Assembly: GCA_031550095.1 (NCBI GenBank)
Contig: JAVBOX010000113.1
Span: 1 to 34,462 of the forward strand
Reading direction: 5' to 3'
From: Avichristensenella sp031550095
Lineage (GTDB): Bacteria > Bacillota > Clostridia > Christensenellales > Aristaeellaceae
DNA: 34,462 nt
The position numbers and the translations under genes were made by a program. The notes under the pieces are model-generated. The model was not told where the DNA came from. It made no database searches and worked only from the letters and a program-made list of their open reading frames with translations. This document shows, one piece after another, positions 9,005-16,541 of this stretch (positions are counted from its first letter, which is position 1; the number at the start of each line of letters is the position of its first letter).

Positions 9005-9388
9005 CTATGCCCTCCTTTGTTTATCCCGAGGAACGACGCAGGTGCCGCTGGCTCGGCAAACGACAATGGGCTCCGCCAACACATCGCACGCGGAATTCCC
9101 AAGATCCGGTCGTGGAGCGATGACCTTCCTCGCTTCGAATACCATCTTTCGGGAGGTATTTCCCTCCGAGACGATTTCCCCTTCCGCCTCGATAAAATCC
9201 CCGGCGTAAACGGGCGCGATGAACTCCACCATGTCATAGGCCTTGAACAGACCCTCGTCCCCATCCCTGCGGATCAAGAGCTCCGTGGCGACATCCCCGA
9301 ACAGAGCCAGCATCCGGGCTCCATCCACGAGATTGCCGCCGTAGTGGGCGTCATGCGCACTCATCCGCAGCCGGATAACAGCTTTCAT
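9005..9388 (-). CDS. kal: 3-aminobutyryl-CoA ammonia-lyase
   Basis: A 127-residue hotdog-fold protein that eliminates ammonia from L-3-aminobutyryl-CoA to give crotonyl-CoA. The start MKAVIRLRMSAHDAHYGG and the following GNLVDGARMLALFGDVATEL fit the short Kal family. The ATG at 9388 is chosen over an upstream start at 9427 because a GGGGGAGG site lies just before it and the upstream codons fall in riboswitch/terminator sequence. It is the first gene after the lysine riboswitch. Confidence 0.95.
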   Translation of the reverse strand: MKAVIRLRMSAHDAHYGGNLVDGARMLALFGDVATELLIRRDGDEGLFKAYDMVEFIAPVYAGDFIEAEGEIVSEGNTSRKMVFEARKVIAPRPDLGNSACDVLAEPIVVCRASGTCVVPRDKQRRA

Positions 9389-9414
9389 TTGGCCTCCCCC
9401 TTTCAGTTGCGGTT

Positions 9415-9467
9415 TATTACAAAGCAAAGCGCCATTGTCAAAGGATTCCCTTTGATCAATAGCGCTT
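9415..9467 (-). terminator. Riboswitch-controlled intrinsic terminator before kal
   Basis: On the minus strand, AAGCGCTATTGATCAAAGG (9467-9449) pairs with CCTTTGACAATGGCGCTTT (9444-9426) around a GAAT loop. The helix is about 18 bp with one bulged A and one G-U pair, followed by GCTTTGTAATAA as a moderate T-rich tail. Its left arm contains CTATTG, which is also the 3' strand of riboswitch helix P1. The two structures therefore exclude each other. Confidence 0.78.
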
Positions 9468-9630
9468 CATGTGGCCAATACACATGACAGTTATGGCGCA
9501 CTGGACGCCATACCCAAGGCACAGCGCGGGCATTCGCTGGGCCTTTCGGCGGAGACATCTTCACAGCCGGCGTCGGAAACGCCCTTCCTTACTCCATACG
9601 GCTGCTACCCTGTTCTCCGCTCCTCTATTG
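9457..9630 (-). promoter_or_regulatory. Lysine riboswitch (L-box / LYS element) controlling the lysine fermentation operon
   Basis: Read on the minus strand. P1 is CAATAG (9630-9625) with CTATTG (9462-9457). It is followed by the conserved AGAGGAGC. P2 is CGGAGA (9619-9614) with TCTCCG (9555-9550). The junction GCCGAAAGGC follows, then the P3 hairpin with loop AATGCCCG. P4 is TATGGCG (9512-9506) with CGCCATA (9498-9492). Then comes the conserved ACTGTCA, and P5 is CATGTG with CACATG (9486-9468). The L2 sequence GGGCGTT (9584-9578) complements L3 AATGCCC (9534-9528), giving the 7-bp kissing loop typical of L-boxes. Order, helices and junction sequences match the Thermotoga and Bacillus lysine riboswitches as I remember them. 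Confidence 0.93.
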
Positions 9631-9663
9631 GAAGGTGATGGAGGCGCTCTGCCCCACACCCTA

Positions 9664-9693
9664 AGTATACGGAAAAAGCATCCAAGATGTCAA
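9664..9693 (-). promoter_or_regulatory. Sigma-A-type promoter for the riboswitch-kal operon
   Basis: On the minus strand a perfect -35 TTGACA (9693-9688) is followed after 18 bases by -10 TATACT (9669-9664). Transcription would start near 9657, about 27 bases before riboswitch helix P1. It is the best promoter match in the left arm and makes the kal operon separable from kamB-kamC. Confidence 0.8.
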
Positions 9694-9749
9694 GGAAATA
9701 ATGGGCGGATATGCCAATTTCTTACGATTTTTTGGCAACGCCGCGCATT

Positions 9750-10220
9750 TCATTTCGTGGACATCCGGTTGTCTTCTCCAAGACACAGCGCGAGGTCATC
9801 CCATAGGCCGTACTGCCGGATGACCATGCGGTAGGATTTCCCCTCAGTGCTGAAATGAACCACCGCCCGCTCCCCGTCGCCTTTTACGGGAACCAAAACC
9901 AGGGAATCCTGTCCGATCTGAAGCGAAATGGCTTTCTCCTCATCCTCATCCATAAAAAGAGGCAGGGAAGCGTTCTGCGTCAGGTGGAAGGCAAGCTTTC
10001 TCCGGCTTTCATCCACGAGGCGCTCCTGTTTCTCCCCATCCTTGATCCACACACCCTCATCGCTTAAGGCGGCGGCGTTGAGGCTGAGCTTCACCTGGGC
10101 GATGTAGTTATTGCTCATCGTCCGGGAAGCGACTGAGTAGATCACGATGCCCATCGCGGCCAGAAACGCCAAGACCGCGCAGACGATGATTCCCCAAAGA
10201 ACCCAGCGGCCTATCTTCAT
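9750..10220 (-). CDS. Small membrane-anchored protein of unknown function, downstream of kamC
   Basis: I do not recognise this 156-residue protein. It has one N-terminal transmembrane helix (about residues 6-29, WVLWGIIVCAVLAFLAAMG) and then about 125 soluble residues, probably outside the membrane. The soluble part has alternating charged and hydrophobic stretches and no cysteine pair or recognisable catalytic motif. The ATG at 10220 is chosen because GGGGGG lies 5-6 bases upstream and the longer frame overlaps kamC. It begins 16 bases after kamC and is the last gene before the riboswitch promoter, so it probably shares the kamB-kamC transcript. A link with lysine metabolism is inferred from position only. 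Confidence 0.72.
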   Translation of the reverse strand: MKIGRWVLWGIIVCAVLAFLAAMGIVIYSVASRTMSNNYIAQVKLSLNAAALSDEGVWIKDGEKQERLVDESRRKLAFHLTQNASLPLFMDEDEEKAISLQIGQDSLVLVPVKGDGERAVVHFSTEGKSYRMVIRQYGLWDDLALCLGEDNRMSTK

Positions 10221-10236
10221 GAAATCCCCCCGTGTG

Positions 10237-11679
10237 CTATGTTCTGCCTGAAATCGCCCGCTCCATCTGGGCCACCACCTCCGGGTCCAACCCCAGGAGG
10301 CGGCATATGGCCAGGGCGTCTGTAGGCGTCTGTGCATCCTTCGCGACGGGGCGAAGGCCATAGTTCATATGCTTGGCGATGTACATAAGCCGGTCTTTGG
10401 CCGGGGCTTCCCCAATTTCACCCCGGAAGCCCGCCGCCTGATAATGAGCCTGGGCGGCGGCGGCGACCCCATCGAAGTGGGTGGCAACGACGGAAACGCT
10501 TCGCGCTTTCGAAAGCCGGCACACCAAAGCTTTTGCCAGGGCCGATCCTTCCCTGGGGTTGGTTCCCCGGGCGGGTTCATCCAGCGCCGCAAAAACACAG
10601 GACCCGGAATCAATATCCTCAAGCATCGCCTGAATGCGCACAACCTCCGCGCCAAAGGAGGAAAGATCGGTCTCAGCCTGTGTGGTCCCATCTTCAATCC
10701 AATGCAAGCCGTCAAACAGCGGCAGGGCCGCCTCCCGGGCAAAGGCAAAAAACCCCCATTGGCATAGCAGGATGTTCATTGCGAGCGTCCGCAGGGCTAC
10801 GCTCTTGCCGCCCATATTGGCCCCTGTGATCACCGTCGCGCCCATGGGCAGCCGAATATCCACCCGGACAAACGCCTGCCCTCGGGCCACCAGCGCGTCC
10901 TCCATCTGGGGATGACGCATGCCCAGAAAAAAGACTTCATTCTCGGCAATTTGGGGGCAGACAGCGCCCCAGGCCGCCGCCAGCTCCGCCTTTTGTATCA
11001 GAAAATCCAGCCTGCCGATGGATAGGGCGTTGGCCAGAAGGGCGTCCCGATAGGGGCGAAGGCCTTCTGACAGCCGGACGCGGATCTTGAGCACTTCCGC
11101 CTCCTCCTGGGCAACCGCGATATTCCGCTCCGCCAGCAGCTGATCCCGCCTGGATTCACTTTCTTCATCCCGCAGGGCCTGTTCCAACGCCCTTTTCCGT
11201 TCCCGTGCCTGGGCCAATGGCTTTGCGTAGGCATCCCCGATGGAAAAGCCGGCGGCACGGCGGCCATCCGGATCCAAAAGGCGCAAAGCCTCCGTTTCTT
11301 CCGTGAATAAAACGCCGGACAACCCAAGGTTCATGCCCTGCACAAGAGGAGCGATCAGGGAGAGCTGGAGCAAAAATCGCTTCACCTCAAAGAGCTCCAC
11401 CTCGGTTAAGGCGGTCTCCTGGCAGCGGGCCAGCGTGCCCCGAATATCCCGTACCTGCGTGAAAAGGCGCTTGAGCTTGTCCATGTCCAGCCTCTGGCTT
11501 AAAAGGGCATTCACCACAATGCCCAGGTTCCGCCACTCTGCCCTGAGCGCCTCGCTTTCATTCCGGCCATAGGCGGGGGGATTGCGCACCAATTCCACCC
11601 CATAAGGAGAGCAGGGAGAGAGCAGGTCCAGGACATACTGGACGCCAAGCGTCTTGCGGATATCATAGCTGACCTTCAC
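10237..11679 (-). CDS. kamC: MutS-like ATPase, lysine 5,6-aminomutase reactivase component
   Basis: A 480-residue protein with a MutS-type ATPase at its C-terminus: Walker A GANMGGKS at 286-293, Walker B CVFAALDEP at 361-369 followed by ARGTNP, and the ATHFDG segment. Before it lies a helical region with a likely coiled coil (about 155-205, rich in Arg, Glu and Ala). The mismatch-binding N-terminal domains of MutS1 are absent. In lysine-fermenting bacteria this protein pairs with KamB and is annotated as a reactivase that restores B12 in lysine 5,6-aminomutase. Start is GTG at 11679 with AGGAGG upstream, overlapping kamB by 17 bases. Confidence 0.9.
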   Translation of the reverse strand: MKVSYDIRKTLGVQYVLDLLSPCSPYGVELVRNPPAYGRNESEALRAEWRNLGIVVNALLSQRLDMDKLKRLFTQVRDIRGTLARCQETALTEVELFEVKRFLLQLSLIAPLVQGMNLGLSGVLFTEETEALRLLDPDGRRAAGFSIGDAYAKPLAQARERKRALEQALRDEESESRRDQLLAERNIAVAQEEAEVLKIRVRLSEGLRPYRDALLANALSIGRLDFLIQKAELAAAWGAVCPQIAENEVFFLGMRHPQMEDALVARGQAFVRVDIRLPMGATVITGANMGGKSVALRTLAMNILLCQWGFFAFAREAALPLFDGLHWIEDGTTQAETDLSSFGAEVVRIQAMLEDIDSGSCVFAALDEPARGTNPREGSALAKALVCRLSKARSVSVVATHFDGVAAAAQAHYQAAGFRGEIGEAPAKDRLMYIAKHMNYGLRPVAKDAQTPTDALAICRLLGLDPEVVAQMERAISGRT

Positions 11680-12562
11680 AGCCCGCCTCCTTTACATCCA
11701 GCACGGGCACGGAAACCGCGGCCGCCATGCTAGCCCGAAAGACCCCGGGGTGAAAACTGAGGCCTGTGGCGGAAAATGGATTCACGCAGACACAGCAAAG
11801 GGCGCTGGCCTCCTGGACGGAAAAGCGCACGCCCCCCGCCGTAAGCCGCTCAAAAGCCTCCCGAGAAACCATCAGCTTTCCTCCATCCAGGGCGGTTATC
11901 TCATCCCCGGGCTTTAAAGAGAGCTTTTTCAGCACCTCATCCGTCACCGCGCCGGAAAGCACGCGCCGATGGGGATGCAGCCCGGTGCTGACAGGCAGCG
12001 TGAGCAAAGCGCAGATATGGGCGGTATCCGCCACCACCTGTCCCATGTCCGGGTGGTAGGATGCGCCGGCGCACAGGATCATCCCCTCTGTGATGCGTGG
12101 CCCACCCACTGTCCTGCGGCTTGTAGCGCCGTCCACCAACAAAATGTCCGATCCCAGCGCCTGTAGGATCCCCATGATCTCTTTCACCTGGTCATTCATG
12201 GATGGGCCGGCCAACTCCACCATTCCATCGGACAAGGCCCGAAAGATCACCACCTCGCCCAGAGGGGTATTCATGCCCGTGGCATACAGGATTTCCCGAG
12301 TTACATCCGAACGCCGAAGCGTGTCCGCCGCCGTCGCCACAAGGGTTCCGGACCTGATCCAGATACTCGGCTTCTCCGTGCCGGTAACAATGTCCACGGA
12401 TTCCCCGTCCCAGCCGATGGAGGTAACGGCGAGAACCCGCGGATCCGCCCTGAGATGGCGGATAATCCGGTTCAGCACGGTGGTCTTTCCGGCATTTTTG
12501 CACATGCCGATGATGGATAGGGAGGCGTGCCGCTTAAGCGCGTCCGCCAGGATGGATTCCAT
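11663..12562 (-). CDS. kamB: P-loop protein KamB, lysine 5,6-aminomutase reactivase component
   Basis: A 299-residue P-loop NTPase with Walker A GMCKNAGKTT at residues 19-28 and a likely Walker B in DILLVDGATSRR. No membrane segments. The family is found next to kamC and the aminomutase genes and is thought to act with KamC to reactivate the B12 enzyme; the ATP- or GTP-dependent exchange mechanism is inferred by analogy with other B12-enzyme reactivases. A GAGGGAC site precedes the ATG at 12562. The gap to the upstream GH105 gene is 40 bases, and no clear promoter was seen in it, so read-through from there is possible. Confidence 0.88.
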   Translation of the reverse strand: MESILADALKRHASLSIIGMCKNAGKTTVLNRIIRHLRADPRVLAVTSIGWDGESVDIVTGTEKPSIWIRSGTLVATAADTLRRSDVTREILYATGMNTPLGEVVIFRALSDGMVELAGPSMNDQVKEIMGILQALGSDILLVDGATSRRTVGGPRITEGMILCAGASYHPDMGQVVADTAHICALLTLPVSTGLHPHRRVLSGAVTDEVLKKLSLKPGDEITALDGGKLMVSREAFERLTAGGVRFSVQEASALCCVCVNPFSATGLSFHPGVFRASMAAAVSVPVLDVKEAGCEGQL

Positions 12563-12602
12563 GGAGATGTCCCTCGGAATACTGATTTGAATCCCCTCCC
12601 GC

Positions 12603-13655
12603 CTATTCGGCGATCTCCATCAGCTCCGTCAGCATCAGGAAGGCAAGCCCTTGCCCATAGGCGGTGGGCGTCAGCTCAATTTTTTTATAGAAATCCAGAG
12701 AATGACCCATGCCCGTTCCCCCCGAAACCCCCATGACCGTCCCATCCGGGGCGATCTTGCCGATGACGGCCCGGGCGGCCTTTTCGCCCATCTCCCGATA
12801 GCCCTCTCCCAGGTACCCAAGGCGAACGCCCCGGAGCACCCCATAGGCGATGCCCGCCGTGGCGGAGGTTTCCTCATAGGTCTCCTCCACATCCATCAGC
12901 GTTGTGAACAGGCCGCTTTCCCGCTGAAGCTTCCATAGGCCCAGCACCTGATCCTCCAGGCAAGACTGGATCATCCGGGCGCTTGCGTCCTGCTCAGGCA
13001 GCATGGAGAGCATTTCCGCGCCAGCCGCGGTAAACCAAGCGTTTCCCCTGGCCCAGTGAGCGCCCGCGAAAGCGTGCCTGCAATCGAATGTCCAGCCGTG
13101 GGTCAGCAAGCCTGTGCGGATTTCCTGCAAATAGCGGGTGTGGATAAGGAACTGGTATTTGGCCTCTTCCACCCATTCCCGCCGCTGTAGAACCAGCCCT
13201 GCCTTCAGCAGGAACAGGGCGGTCATGAACAGCGTATCCGCCCATAGCTGCTGATGGTGCTTGTTCCAGACGGTGATATGCTGCAGCCCGCCATATTCCG
13301 TGCGGGGCATGGTGCGCATGACCCATTCCGCCCAGCTCTCAATATCGGACAGATATTCCACGTTGTGCGTATGCTCATACATGCAGGCAAGCGTCAGCAT
13401 GGGGGTGACGGTGTTCACATTCCGGTGAGGCGATGGCTGGGCCAATTGCTTGTCATACCAGCTTTCTAAATAGCCCAAGACCTCCTCTCGGCCGGTTTTC
13501 ACATAGGTCTTCCAAAGGCCGTACAGCGCCACGCCCGTAGGCCATTCCCAGTTGTCCATGTGCATATGCCCCCGGCTTTCCTCAGGGGCGTGTTCACGCT
13601 GAAGCATGCCCAACACCCGCCCGGACAGCTCCTCCAAGATATCGCGTTTCCACAT
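12603..13655 (-). CDS. GH105 unsaturated glycuronyl hydrolase
   Basis: A 350-residue (alpha/alpha)6-barrel protein of the YteR/YesR type. It has WEWPTGVALYGLW near residue 36, NVNTVTPML, the catalytic-acid region QLWADTLFMTALFL (D140, comparable to Asp143 of YteR), the GLLTHGWTFD segment and HWARGNAWF. GH105 enzymes remove the unsaturated uronic acid left by pectate or rhamnogalacturonan lyases, by hydrating its double bond. There is no signal peptide, so it should act on imported oligosaccharides in the cytoplasm. It lies divergent to the LacI-type regulator. It is an odd neighbour for kamB and may be transcribed separately. Confidence 0.9.
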   Translation of the reverse strand: MWKRDILEELSGRVLGMLQREHAPEESRGHMHMDNWEWPTGVALYGLWKTYVKTGREEVLGYLESWYDKQLAQPSPHRNVNTVTPMLTLACMYEHTHNVEYLSDIESWAEWVMRTMPRTEYGGLQHITVWNKHHQQLWADTLFMTALFLLKAGLVLQRREWVEEAKYQFLIHTRYLQEIRTGLLTHGWTFDCRHAFAGAHWARGNAWFTAAGAEMLSMLPEQDASARMIQSCLEDQVLGLWKLQRESGLFTTLMDVEETYEETSATAGIAYGVLRGVRLGYLGEGYREMGEKAARAVIGKIAPDGTVMGVSGGTGMGHSLDFYKKIELTPTAYGQGLAFLMLTELMEIAE

Positions 13656-13756
13656 ACCGCCTTATCTCCCTTATTATTCTAATTCACAATGTAGCAAAAC
13701 CTACTGGAAAATGCAAGCGGTATAGCAAACGCATCACAATACAACCAATAATAGGG

Positions 13757-13897
13757 CTGCGGGAAAGGATCGAGAATCCACGACGACCTTGGAGAAACAA
13801 ACTGCGCGAGCTAACAGATATCCTGGTCAGAGCACCGCTTGCAGCGGTATGCGGATGTGAAAGCTGGCAAGAAATCCGTAAGCATCATCTCTCCTGA
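13757..13897 (+). pseudogene. Relic of an ISAs1-family transposase N-terminus
   Basis: A 46-codon open stretch ends in TGA at 13895-13897. It reads ...IENPRRPWRNKLRELTDIL followed by AAVCGCESWQEIRKH. This matches the N-terminal region of ISAs1/H-repeat transposases, whose usual form is DPRR...H.L.DIL...A..CG...W.EI. No start codon with a ribosome binding site, no catalytic DDE part and no inverted repeats are visible, so it is a decayed fragment. It occupies most of the roughly 380-base gap between the GH105 and lacI genes. Confidence 0.62.
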
Positions 13898-13933
13898 GTA
13901 AATCCTTTTGCCCTGGCTCCGCTTCGCCCATCC

Positions 13934-13962
13934 TTGATTATCCCCGCCAGATCGCTTATACT
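13934..13962 (+). promoter_or_regulatory. Promoter of the LacI-family regulator gene
   Basis: TTGATT (13934-13939), 17 bases, then TATACT (13957-13962). The coding start is 75 bases downstream with a TGAGGA site. Both hexamers and the spacing are identical to those of the transporter operon promoter at 15202-15230. No copy of the palindrome seen near that second promoter was found here. Confidence 0.65.
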
Positions 13963-14037
13963 ATCGCAAGGCTTTCTATCTTTTAGGTTTCCGGAACGTG
14001 CGCCTCAGTTTTTGCCAAACGAAATGAGGATAAACCC

Positions 14038-15144
14038 ATGGCAGGCGATTTGCCCAGCAAAAATGGCAAGATCAAAACAAGCGGAAACGCGACGCTGCAT
14101 GATGTAGCCCGCCTGGCCGAGGCCTCTGTGGCCACGGTTTCCCGGGTGCTCGCCTCAGCGGACTATCCCGTCAGCGCAGCCCTTCGCAAGCGGGTACAGG
14201 ATGCCGCCGCGGCGTTGGACTATGTGCCCAACATCATGGCGCGGCACCTGAAGAATACCTTCAGCGACGATATCGGCGTTATCTTTCCCAACCTTACCAA
14301 CCCTTTTTATATCCAGACCCTCCAAGGGGTCCATCGCTTCACGAGCGAGCAAAACCTTCAGCTGATGCTGTGCAGCTCCATGCGCCAGGCGGATCGAGAG
14401 CGTCAGCACCTGAGAACTCTTTATGAGCGCCGGGTTCGCGGGGTTCTGCTCTCCTCAGTGGACGAACACGCGGGCATGGTGACGGAATATGTAAAGCGGG
14501 GATTGAATGTGGTGCTGCTGGACCAGCGGCTCAAGGATGCGCCCTGTTCCACCATTCACTTTGATTCCCGCAAAGGCGCGGCTTTGGCGATGCGGCACTT
14601 GTTTTCCATCGGCCATAGGGAAATTGCCTTTGTCACAACCCCCCTCACCCGGTGGACCCGCCGAGAGATTTTTAACGGATATCGGCAAGCTTTGGATGGA
14701 CAGGATCTTCCCTTTCGCGAAGGGAATGTGTTTATCTCAGGGGATGAAAACGAAATTGACCGGGATGACTATGACCTGCAAGCAGGGCAGGCGCTTGCCA
14801 TGGATTACATCAAAAGCGGATGCAAAGCCACCGCAGTCCTCTGTGTCAACGACATGATCGCCCTTGGCTTCATCAAAGCCATGGGGGGCGCGGGCATCAA
14901 CGTGCCCAGGGATCTATCTGTCATCGGCTTTGACGACATCCCCTTCGCTTCCGTATTTCAGCCCTCCCTGACCACGGTGCGGTACCCCTCTTATGAGGCG
15001 GGAAGGCTTGCGGCCATGATGCTTCTGGATAACTTAATCCCTGAAAAGGAGCACTTGCCCGTGAGCATGCAGCTGGATCCTACGTTGGTCATCCGGGAAA
15101 CGGTGCGACCCATGAAACCTTTTGCCGAATTTTCTCACCCGTAA
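14038..15144 (+). CDS. LacI-family transcriptional regulator
   Basis: A 368-residue regulator. The N-terminal helix-turn-helix (about residues 19-40, TLHDVARLAEASVATVSRV) and the hinge helix (YVPNIMARHLK, about 62-72) are followed by a periplasmic-binding-like sugar-sensing domain (DIGVIFPNLTNPFY to the end, including SVIGFDDIPFAS). Such proteins repress sugar-use genes until a sugar binds. The gene lies just upstream of the Liv-type transporter operon and divergent from GH105. Two matching palindromes around the operon promoter are its likely targets. The ligand is unknown; an oligosaccharide or uronate is plausible from the neighbours. Confidence 0.94.
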   Translation: MAGDLPSKNGKIKTSGNATLHDVARLAEASVATVSRVLASADYPVSAALRKRVQDAAAALDYVPNIMARHLKNTFSDDIGVIFPNLTNPFYIQTLQGVHRFTSEQNLQLMLCSSMRQADRERQHLRTLYERRVRGVLLSSVDEHAGMVTEYVKRGLNVVLLDQRLKDAPCSTIHFDSRKGAALAMRHLFSIGHREIAFVTTPLTRWTRREIFNGYRQALDGQDLPFREGNVFISGDENEIDRDDYDLQAGQALAMDYIKSGCKATAVLCVNDMIALGFIKAMGGAGINVPRDLSVIGFDDIPFASVFQPSLTTVRYPSYEAGRLAAMMLLDNLIPEKEHLPVSMQLDPTLVIRETVRPMKPFAEFSHP

Positions 15145-15155
15145 AAAAGCATCAG

Positions 15156-15169
15156 AGAAAACGTTTTCT
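15156..15169. promoter_or_regulatory. Candidate LacI-family operator O1
   Basis: AGAAAACGTTTTCT is a perfect 14-bp palindrome with the central CG typical of LacI-family operators. It starts 12 bases after the lacI stop codon and about 45 bases before the -35 box of the transporter promoter. It is too short and AT-rich to act as a terminator. Confidence 0.62.
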
Positions 15170-15201
15170 GAACAGCGCCTGTATTATCTTACTTTTTTGT
15201 G

Positions 15202-15230
15202 TTGATTTATTGTACATATCATAGTATACT
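15202..15230 (+). promoter_or_regulatory. Promoter of the transporter operon
   Basis: TTGATT (15202-15207), 17 bases, TATACT (15225-15230). Transcription would start near 15237, giving a leader of about 135 bases that contains operator O2 and ends at the signal-peptide start with its CGGAGGG site. Confidence 0.7.
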
Positions 15231-15286
15231 GTGTATAAAACTCCCGTCACATCCCATATGCGTGCAGAAAAAGGAGGGGTAGCGGC

Positions 15287-15300
15287 AGAATACGTTTTCT
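15287..15300. promoter_or_regulatory. Candidate LacI-family operator O2
   Basis: AGAATACGTTTTCT differs from the palindrome O1 at one position (T for A). Its centre is 131 bases from that of O1 and about 55 bases after the predicted transcription start. This position allows roadblock or looping repression. Confidence 0.55.
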
Positions 15301-15371
15301 ATCCTGTTCTAAGAATGCAGTGGCGAAAAAAGGCTACAACGGAAAACAAAAAAACGGAGGGCAATATCACC

Positions 15372-16541
15372 ATGAAAAAGAGCTTATCATTCCTTCTGCT
15401 CCTCGCTCTTCTGATGACAGCCGTGCTTGGCGTGCAGGTGGCAGCCGCAGAGGCGGGGAAGGAAATCGTTATCGGCCTGTTCCATGATCTGAGCGGTACC
15501 ATGTCCGTCGCCGGCAACGCCACGGTTTTCGGCGCTCAATACGCGGTGGATGAAATAAACGAAGCGGGCGGCATCAATGGATTTACGCTCAAGCTGGTTC
15601 ACTATGACACCCGAGGCAGCGTAGACGAGTCACTGAACGTCTACAACCGCCTGGTGGATGAGGACAATGCCGTCGCCGTGATCGGGCCGTCCATTAGCAA
15701 CATCGGCATCGCCCTGGCGCCTGTCGCCACGGAGAAAAAGGTGCCCATCGTTTCCCACTTTATGGACGAGCGGGCCACTCGGAACGAAAAAACCGGTGAG
15801 ACCTACCCCTATGTTTTCCTCGCCCAGCCCAGCTGCGGCCAGCAGGCCGAAATCGAGGCTCAGTATGCCCTGAAGCAGGGTGTCAAAACAGCCGCCATCT
15901 TCTATGACAGCTCCAACTCCTATTCCTACTCCCATGCTGTCGCGTTCCGGGCCTATATGGAGGCCAACGGCGCGTCCATCGTGGCGGAAGAAACCTTCGG
16001 CGCGGATTCCACGGACTATTCCGCCCAGCTGACCAAAATCGCAGCTTTGGCGCCCGACGCGGTCTACATCCCCAACTATGCGCCCCAGAACGCCATTGCC
16101 TACACGCAGATTCGCGCGTTGGGCTATGAGGGTATGATCGCGGGCAACAACACCTACGCGCCGCCGTTCAATACCCTGGTGGAAGGTACAAAGATTGAAA
16201 ACCTGTTCTTCGTCTTTAACGTGGACTTTACCAAAGGCAACGCGAAGGTCCTTGGCGACGCCTATCAGGCCCATTTCAACGCCGCGCCTCAGTTCTACGC
16301 CGCGTTCGGCTACGACAACGTGAAGATCATCGCCAACGCCCTCGCCCAAATCGAAGATCCCACCGATCCGGTGGCGCTGAAGGAAGCCATCGAGACCAAA
16401 ACCACCGATGTGGAATGCGCTTCGGGCACCATCACCATCAATCCCGAAACCCACCGGCCTACTGGCATGGGTGTCTACATCGCCAAGTGGGACGAGGCAG
16501 GCACCGCCATCACCTTGGAAGAATACGTAACCGCCGACTGA
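15372..16541 (+). CDS. Liv-type ABC transporter substrate-binding protein
   Basis: A 389-residue type I periplasmic-binding-fold protein (Peripla_BP_6 type). A signal peptide spans about residues 1-27 (KKSLSFLLLLALLMTAVLG then VQVAAAEA). The mature part begins KEIVIGLFHDLSGTMSVAG and includes GPSISNIGIALAPVA and AAIFYDSSNSYSYS. There is no lipobox cysteine, so cleavage by signal peptidase I is expected. Although the family is named for branched-chain amino acids, members bind many small ligands. The start at 15372 follows CGGAGGG and gives a clean signal peptide. It is the first gene of the operon and its neighbours suggest a sugar-related ligand, but this is inference. Confidence 0.92.
   Translation: MKKSLSFLLLLALLMTAVLGVQVAAAEAGKEIVIGLFHDLSGTMSVAGNATVFGAQYAVDEINEAGGINGFTLKLVHYDTRGSVDESLNVYNRLVDEDNAVAVIGPSISNIGIALAPVATEKKVPIVSHFMDERATRNEKTGETYPYVFLAQPSCGQQAEIEAQYALKQGVKTAAIFYDSSNSYSYSHAVAFRAYMEANGASIVAEETFGADSTDYSAQLTKIAALAPDAVYIPNYAPQNAIAYTQIRALGYEGMIAGNNTYAPPFNTLVEGTKIENLFFVFNVDFTKGNAKVLGDAYQAHFNAAPQFYAAFGYDNVKIIANALAQIEDPTDPVALKEAIETKTTDVECASGTITINPETHRPTGMGVYIAKWDEAGTAITLEEYVTAD

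Noticed and set aside
9414..9441. TTGACA-N16-TAATAA on the minus strand just before kal, resembling a promoter
   Set aside because: The -35-like box lies in the right arm of the riboswitch terminator, the -10 match is weak (3 of 6), and a much better promoter lies upstream of the riboswitch at 9664-9693.
9711..9740. TGCCAA...TTGGCA repeat after the small membrane protein gene
   Set aside because: Only 6-7 complementary bases around a long loop and no T-tract; too weak to call a terminator.
10237..11679. MutS homology read as DNA mismatch repair
   Set aside because: Only the ATPase domain matches; the mismatch-binding domains are missing and the neighbours kamB and kamADE identify it as KamC.
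13711..13726. ATGCAAGCGGTATAGC resembling a catabolite-response (cre) site upstream of GH105
   Set aside because: The left half fits the cre consensus but the right half misses three positions; not strong enough to annotate.
15156..15169. Palindrome after lacI as a terminator
   Set aside because: AT-rich 7-bp arms with no loop and no T-tract; a second near-copy downstream of the promoter favours an operator.
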